Below, piece by piece: positions 59,025 through 64,000 of a DNA stretch of 64,000 nucleotides; position 1 is the first letter of the stretch; the number at the start of each line of letters is the position of its first letter. This DNA comes from Solanum dulcamara. Its lineage: Eukaryota; Streptophyta; Magnoliopsida; Solanales; Solanaceae. The notes below the pieces were generated by a model. The model searched no databases and was not told the DNA's origin. It saw only the letters and a program-made list of their open reading frames with translations. The stretch lies in NCBI RefSeq assembly GCF_947179165.1, contig NC_077238.1, positions 78,273,757 through 78,337,756 of the forward strand, written 5' to 3'. A program made the translations under genes and the position numbers.

Positions 59025-59199
59025 CTCCCCCTTAAATGTCCACGTGTAATGTGTTTTTATAAAAACACTTTACAATAATATACATATCTGGTAATACGCA
59101 TTGAGTGCTGCCTCATTAAAAACCTTACCAGAAAAATCCAGTGGGACAAAACCTTGGTTAAGGAAAAAAGAGTGCAGCGCGTATTTTACTCCCCTTGAT

Positions 59200-60607
59200 G
59201 AAAACTTCATTTGATATTTTGGAGACGGCGCATTCCAACCTTATATCTCAATTTCTCAAAAGTTGATGTTGGTAATACCTTTGTGAATAAGTCTGCAAGA
59301 TTATCACTTGAACGAACTTGTTGTACATCAATATCACCATTCTTCTGGAGATCATGTGTGAAGAATAATTTTGGTGAAATATGTTTCGTTCTGTCTCCTT
59401 TTATGAAGCCACCTTTCAATTGAGCTATGCACACGACATTTTCTTCGAATATAATTGTGGGTACTTTGACATTATTTTCCAGGCCACATCTTTCTTTGAT
59501 GAACTGTATTATCGATTTCAACCACACACATTCTCTACTTGCTTCGTGAATTGCTATTATTTCAGCATGATTTGGAGAAGTAGCAACTATGGACTGCTTT
59601 GTAGATCGTCATGATATTGCAGTTCCTCCATGTGTAAATAGATAGCCTGTTTGAGATTGAGCTTTATGTGGGTCCGATAAATAACCTGCATCTACATAAC
59701 CAATAAGGTGTGCGCAACCTTTGTTAGTATAAAACAAACTCATATCAATCGTACCCTTCAGGTATCGCAAAATATGTTTGATACCGTTCCAATGCCTTCG
59801 CGTTGGGGAAGAACTATACCTTGCTAGCAAATTAACAGAAAATGTTATATCAGGCCTAGTTGCGTTAGCAAGATACATAAGTGCACCAATAACACTGAGA
59901 TATGGTACTTCAGGACCAAGAATTTCTTCATCCTCTCCTGGAGGTCGAAATTGATCTTTTTCCACTTCAAGTGATCGAACAATCATTGGAGTACTTAATG
60001 GATGTACTTTGTCCATGTAAAATCTTTTTAAGATTTTTTCAGTGTAGGCAAATTGATGGACAAAAACCCCGTCTGCTAAATGTTCAATTTGCAGACCTAG
60101 ACAAAGTTTTGTCTTTCCAAGGTCTTTCATTTCAAATTCTTTCTTTAGATATTCAATTGCCTTTTGGACCTCTTCAGTGGTTCCAATGAGATTTATATCA
60201 TCAACATAAATGGCGAGTATAACAAATTCTGATTCCGTTTTTTTAATAAAAATACATGGACAAATAACATCATTTATATATCCTTCATTTATTAAGTACT
60301 CACTAAGGCGATTATACCATATACGTCCTGATTATTTCAGACCATATAATGATCTTTGCAGTTTTATTGAGTACATCTCCCGAGACTTATTACATGCTTC
60401 AGGCAATTTTAATCCTTCTGAGATTTTCATGTAAATTTCATTATCAAGTGAACCATAAAGGTAGGCTGTAACTACATCCATTAGATGTATATCAAGATTT
60501 TTATGTACAGATAGACTGATTAGATATCGAAATGTTATTCCATCCATAACGGGTGAATATGTTTCTTCATAGTTGACCCCGGGTCTTTGAGAGAATCCTT
60601 GTGCAAC
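59200..60607 (-). pseudogene. copia reverse transcriptase and RNase H remnant
   Basis: Minus-strand motifs in order: GFSQRPGVNYEETYSPVMD, SLYGLK followed by a TAA at about 60332, the polymerase box IYVDDIN near 60200, MKDLGKTKLCLGLQIEHL, and the RNase H parts TRPDITFSVNLLARYSSSPT, LIGYVDAGYLSDP and SSDNLADLFTKVLP. Stops near 59607 and in the RNase H core show decay. The upstream continuation is at 63898-64000 (RYKARL), beyond the solo LTR, with a TGA replacing a conserved Trp. Confidence 0.85.
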
Positions 60608-60612
60608 AAGGC

Positions 60613-63600
60613 TGTGACACCCCAAACTTTTTTTCGCAAAGACTCGAATATTTCCTCATGTGTGGATAGACTCGGACCGGAGGACTTGTAATTCTACATA
60701 TGAATTATGATTAATTCCTAAGTATTTGAAGTGTTTAGATGTGCTTAGGGGTCATAAGGGATCTCTAACACCAAGTCGAGTCCAAAGAACTCCAATCGAT
60801 TAAGTTTTTGGACGAGTTAGTATAAGGTTCAACTTCAAATGACCATATCTCCTAGGATATAAAGAACTGGGTGGCCCACGACGTACCAAATTAAAGGTAT
60901 TTGAGTCTTCTTTCCAACTCCACTAAGATTGAAATTTTTGGAGTTCAGAGTCAAACGTTATGGTCATTTTACTACAGACTAGTACTGCAGGAATTTCAGG
61001 CCTGGGCGAAATTTAGGCTTGGCGCTCCAGTGGCGCCCCACGCCACTATAGCGCCAGAAAACAGCCTCAGTAGTTTGGGGCTTGGCGCGATGCGCCACTA
61101 TTATATGTGTAGGGTTTTAAGCCTATTTTGTCTTGGTGCTGCAGTGCCGCGACGCGCCAACAAGACTTTTGCCCAATTTTCCAGATTTTTGAAGAAGGGC
61201 AACTTGGACTTTTTCTAAATTATATATACACCATCCTTGGATATTTTTGGACCATTTTTCAGTCCTCCCTCTCTCTCTAAAAAGCCCTAATATTTTCCCT
61301 CTCTCTTTTTCTTCTTCTTCTTCTCCAAATCCATCTCCAACAAAGGGTGCCTTCAAAAGTTTCAAGAATTCAAGCCTTCCATTGAAGACCTAACATCAAG
61401 GTCTCTTCAAAAGTCTTCAAACAAGGTATGTAAGGCTAACCTAAAATATGGGTTGAGTTCTTCCATATGACCATAGATGTGTTGGTTAGGAGTTGTGAAA
61501 GAGTTGCACCTTCTAGAAAGGTTTTCTTGAAAGTTTTCCCTAAACTATGGAATGTTTTTAGATACTAATGGTTGATTGAGGATTTTAATGACTTGAGTTA
61601 CTAAATAGTTATTTTTCATATTATCGACTACAAATGTACCTTTGTATATAGATTTATAGGTATTGATGATATTCTTGAGTTGAGTTTGTTGAGAGTAAGG
61701 ATTCATGTTTCATTCACATGAACCCAAGATGAGATTTATTTTGTCATAATTGTCTTGAGGTTGAGATGGATAGTTGTGTGTATATATGTATTGATTGGAA
61801 CGGAAAGAATGAATTGGATAATTAAGAATGTCCCTTTGTTTCTATAATTTGAACATAGGACTAAAATGAAGATTGTGGAGTAGATGTTTGATAATGATGT
61901 GATGATAATATTTGACAATGATGTGATGGTAATATTTGATGGTGATGTGAATGGTGGTGTTTTGATGATGTGTAATAATGATGCGAGTGACGATGTTTTG
62001 ATGATGGTGTGAGTGATGATGTGAATAGTGATTATTTAATATGTGTGTAATGATTGATGAAGAGGTATGTTGATGAGGAGGTTATGTGATGAAGTGAATT
62101 GGAGTCTAATGTGATTATGTGATATGTGAATTGCATATTTTGAGTCGGTTGGAGTCTTATGAGTATTTTTAAAAATAAAGAATCTTTTGAAAAGGAGTTT
62201 TAAATACATAATTTGTGAGAATTTTTGCATAAACTATTTATACACTATTTTGAGTTTAAGAAATGATTATTTTCATCTATGATTTAAAAAGAGTTTAAGC
62301 ATGAGTTGAATTTGAAAAGTCTTTTAATTATTTTGGAACACGAGTATTTTGAGTATAAGTGAGTTGAGTATTTTTACTTTAAAATGTCAATTTTTCCGAG
62401 ATTGTATAGATTTTAAAGATAAGAGTTTGATGATTTGAGATGAGTCGATTTGAAAGAAGGTCCAATGAGGCCAGATTTGATTGAGTTTTGAAAAGAGTCC
62501 AATGAGACTAAATGAGTTGATTTGAAAGAGTCCGATGAGACTAAATGAGCATTTTGAGTATTTTACTCACTTGATAGATATGAGCATATTGAGTCTTGGG
62601 AGGAGTATCGAGTACCGAATTGGGTAAGAGTATAGTCCGTACTCGAACCAATAAACTACGTCGCCAAACGTATGAGGGGATTGAACCGTTAAAGTCGGAT
62701 GCTTCCCCAAAATATTTGTCCTGACATTATAGGACTTGGTTGGATTGGATCCATGATTGGTTGATGCATTCATACCCTGGCAAGGTATGAATGGACGCGG
62801 CAACAACGTCGGCTTGTTGTACTATCACTCGCTCATATGATGATGGTTGTCGGTTAGAGAAACTTCCAATTGAATGGATTATGCTTGATCTGATTGGTTT
62901 GATTATGATTGTAGATGACTGAGTTGAATTGTAAGACATTGCATAACTTAATTTGCATATTTATTGAGTTGAGCCCCTTTGAGTTGATTGTGAGTTGATT
63001 GCATTGATCGGATTGGATTAGATGAATTGTGATTTGATAGTGTGCGATTGGACTGGATTGGATTAGATGATATGTTTATTGGGTTGAATGGAAGGATATA
63101 TAATAGATTGGATCGGATCGTATATGACCGGGTTGAACCGATTGTATACGATTGGATTGAATCGGATGATATATGATTTGATTGAACTGTATTGTGTATG
63201 ATTGGATTGGATTGTATGATGTGTGATTGGTCTTTGTCTAGAAATGTATTCTTACTTTAAACTTATGACGCCTTATTTGAGTCTCTCTTATCTTTCTGAT
63301 TTGGAGATATTTGGACCAACGTTATTCTTTCTTGAGGTATGTTTCATTCTGTCATATTACATACTCGTACATTCCATGTACTGACGTCCATTTGGACCTG
63401 CATCGTTTAATGATGCAGAGACAGATTTAAGAGATCGTCAATGGGAGCATCATTGGGGATCTATTCGCATTCAGCGTATTGGTGAGTCCTCCCCTACATT
63501 CGGAGGACACCGCTTATGTTATTCTTGCATCGAGTTAGCCCTTGTCATTTGATTTGAGGTAGCCATGAACATGTCATTGGCACCAATTAGATAGTACTGA

Positions 63601-63892
63601 TAGAGGCTTCATAGACTGGATAGTGATGGATCGATTGAGTATTTCTTTCCTTGAGTTATTCTTGTCAAACTATTTTTAATGATAAATATTTTAGTTGATT
63701 TGTTGGCCCATGGCCTTTATTCTTTGAGTTGGATGGGTGATTTGAGTTGCCCGCTAAATTATTCTTTATTTTTAAACTTTCCGCTGAATGAATGAATGAA
63801 CGGATGTGTGATCGAGCTATGTGGTTCACTCGGGAGTCAGAAATGGTTCCTGAGTGCCGGTCACGTCTAGGGTACCCTCTCGAGGCGTGACA
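60613..63892 (+). mobile_element. solo LTR, 3.28 kb, inserted in the copia element
   Basis: It runs from TGTGACACCCC to GAGGCGTGACA and is flanked by the perfect 5-bp duplication AAGGC (60608-60612 and 63893-63897). The copia reading frame continues across once the insert and one copy of AAGGC are left out. Inside are GGCGC-type palindromes at 61020-61160, a GATGATGTGATGGT-rich stretch at 61880-62050 and a GATTGGATTGG-rich stretch at 62880-63230. No coding region is recognised. Orientation is assumed; the family is probably Ty3/gypsy with long LTRs. Confidence 0.9.
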
Positions 63893-64000
63893 AAGGCGCG
63901 CCTTGTATCTTACAATTTCATTTCTCTCATTTTGTTTTTGTACAAATACTCATTTATAGCCAATTAGTTTTACACCTTCAGGGGTTTGGACTACAGGTCC

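Larger units (their letters stand above)
58785..64000 (-). mobile_element. Ty1/copia element, 3' part, minus strand, with solo LTR inside
   Basis: The 3' LTR is 58785-59024 on the minus strand (TGTTAAGTGG to ACAACA), preceded by the polypurine tract AAGGGGGAG. Coding remnants of reverse transcriptase and RNase H follow up to the window end. A 3.28-kb solo LTR splits the reverse transcriptase region at 60613-63892. The 5' part of the element lies outside the window. Confidence 0.85.

Noticed and set aside
61736..62940. Several minus-strand open frames in the 3.28-kb solo LTR
   Set aside because: They lie in low-complexity LTR sequence and show no domain.

Overview
The window is plant nuclear DNA: split genes with GT/AG introns, AT-rich spacers and plant-only families (beta-expansin, laccase, LRR receptor kinase, Ulp1-carrying MULE). 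TS-type SINE pieces and the LTR families suggest an asterid eudicot, most likely Solanaceae. Species cannot be fixed from the sequence alone.

Layout. (1) 1-1289: three 5' exons of a beta-expansin gene on the minus strand, with the 3' end outside the window. (2) 1700-24000: a transposon nest. Three copies of one long repeat with foldback character lie at about 1700-3860, 5613-19322 and 22302-23590. One copy is split by a 1.16-kb Pack-MULE-like element that carries a mitochondrial nad1 piece. Another is split by a 12.7-kb Mutator-like element (MULE) that carries a decayed transposase on the plus strand and a decayed DUF1985/Ulp1-protease gene on the minus strand, plus a 207-bp higher-order repeat array. 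A pair of nested hAT-like elements sits at 20.2-21.6 kb. (3) 24210-28085 and about 53720-57332: two apparently intact six-exon laccase genes in a large inverted duplication (divergent, start codons 28.4 kb apart). (4) 29426-45494, in the spacer: nested Ty1/copia elements. An outer deleted element holds Element I in its 3' LTR, and Element I holds a 2.9-kb solo LTR exactly at its primer-binding site. Element II lies downstream, beside a C-rich minisatellite element. (5) 49225-52055: an intact LRR receptor-like kinase of the IMK2 type with a degenerate catalytic loop. (6) 58785-64000: a minus-strand copia element, broken by a 3.28-kb solo LTR with a perfect 5-bp target duplication.

The likely functional genes are the two laccases (apoplastic multicopper oxidases), the IMK2-like kinase and, if complete outside the window, the expansin. 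All are cell-wall or cell-surface proteins, but nothing shows that they act together. All transposon genes seen here carry stops, frameshifts or large deletions. Insertion order can be read from target-site duplications and from related empty sites within the same window.
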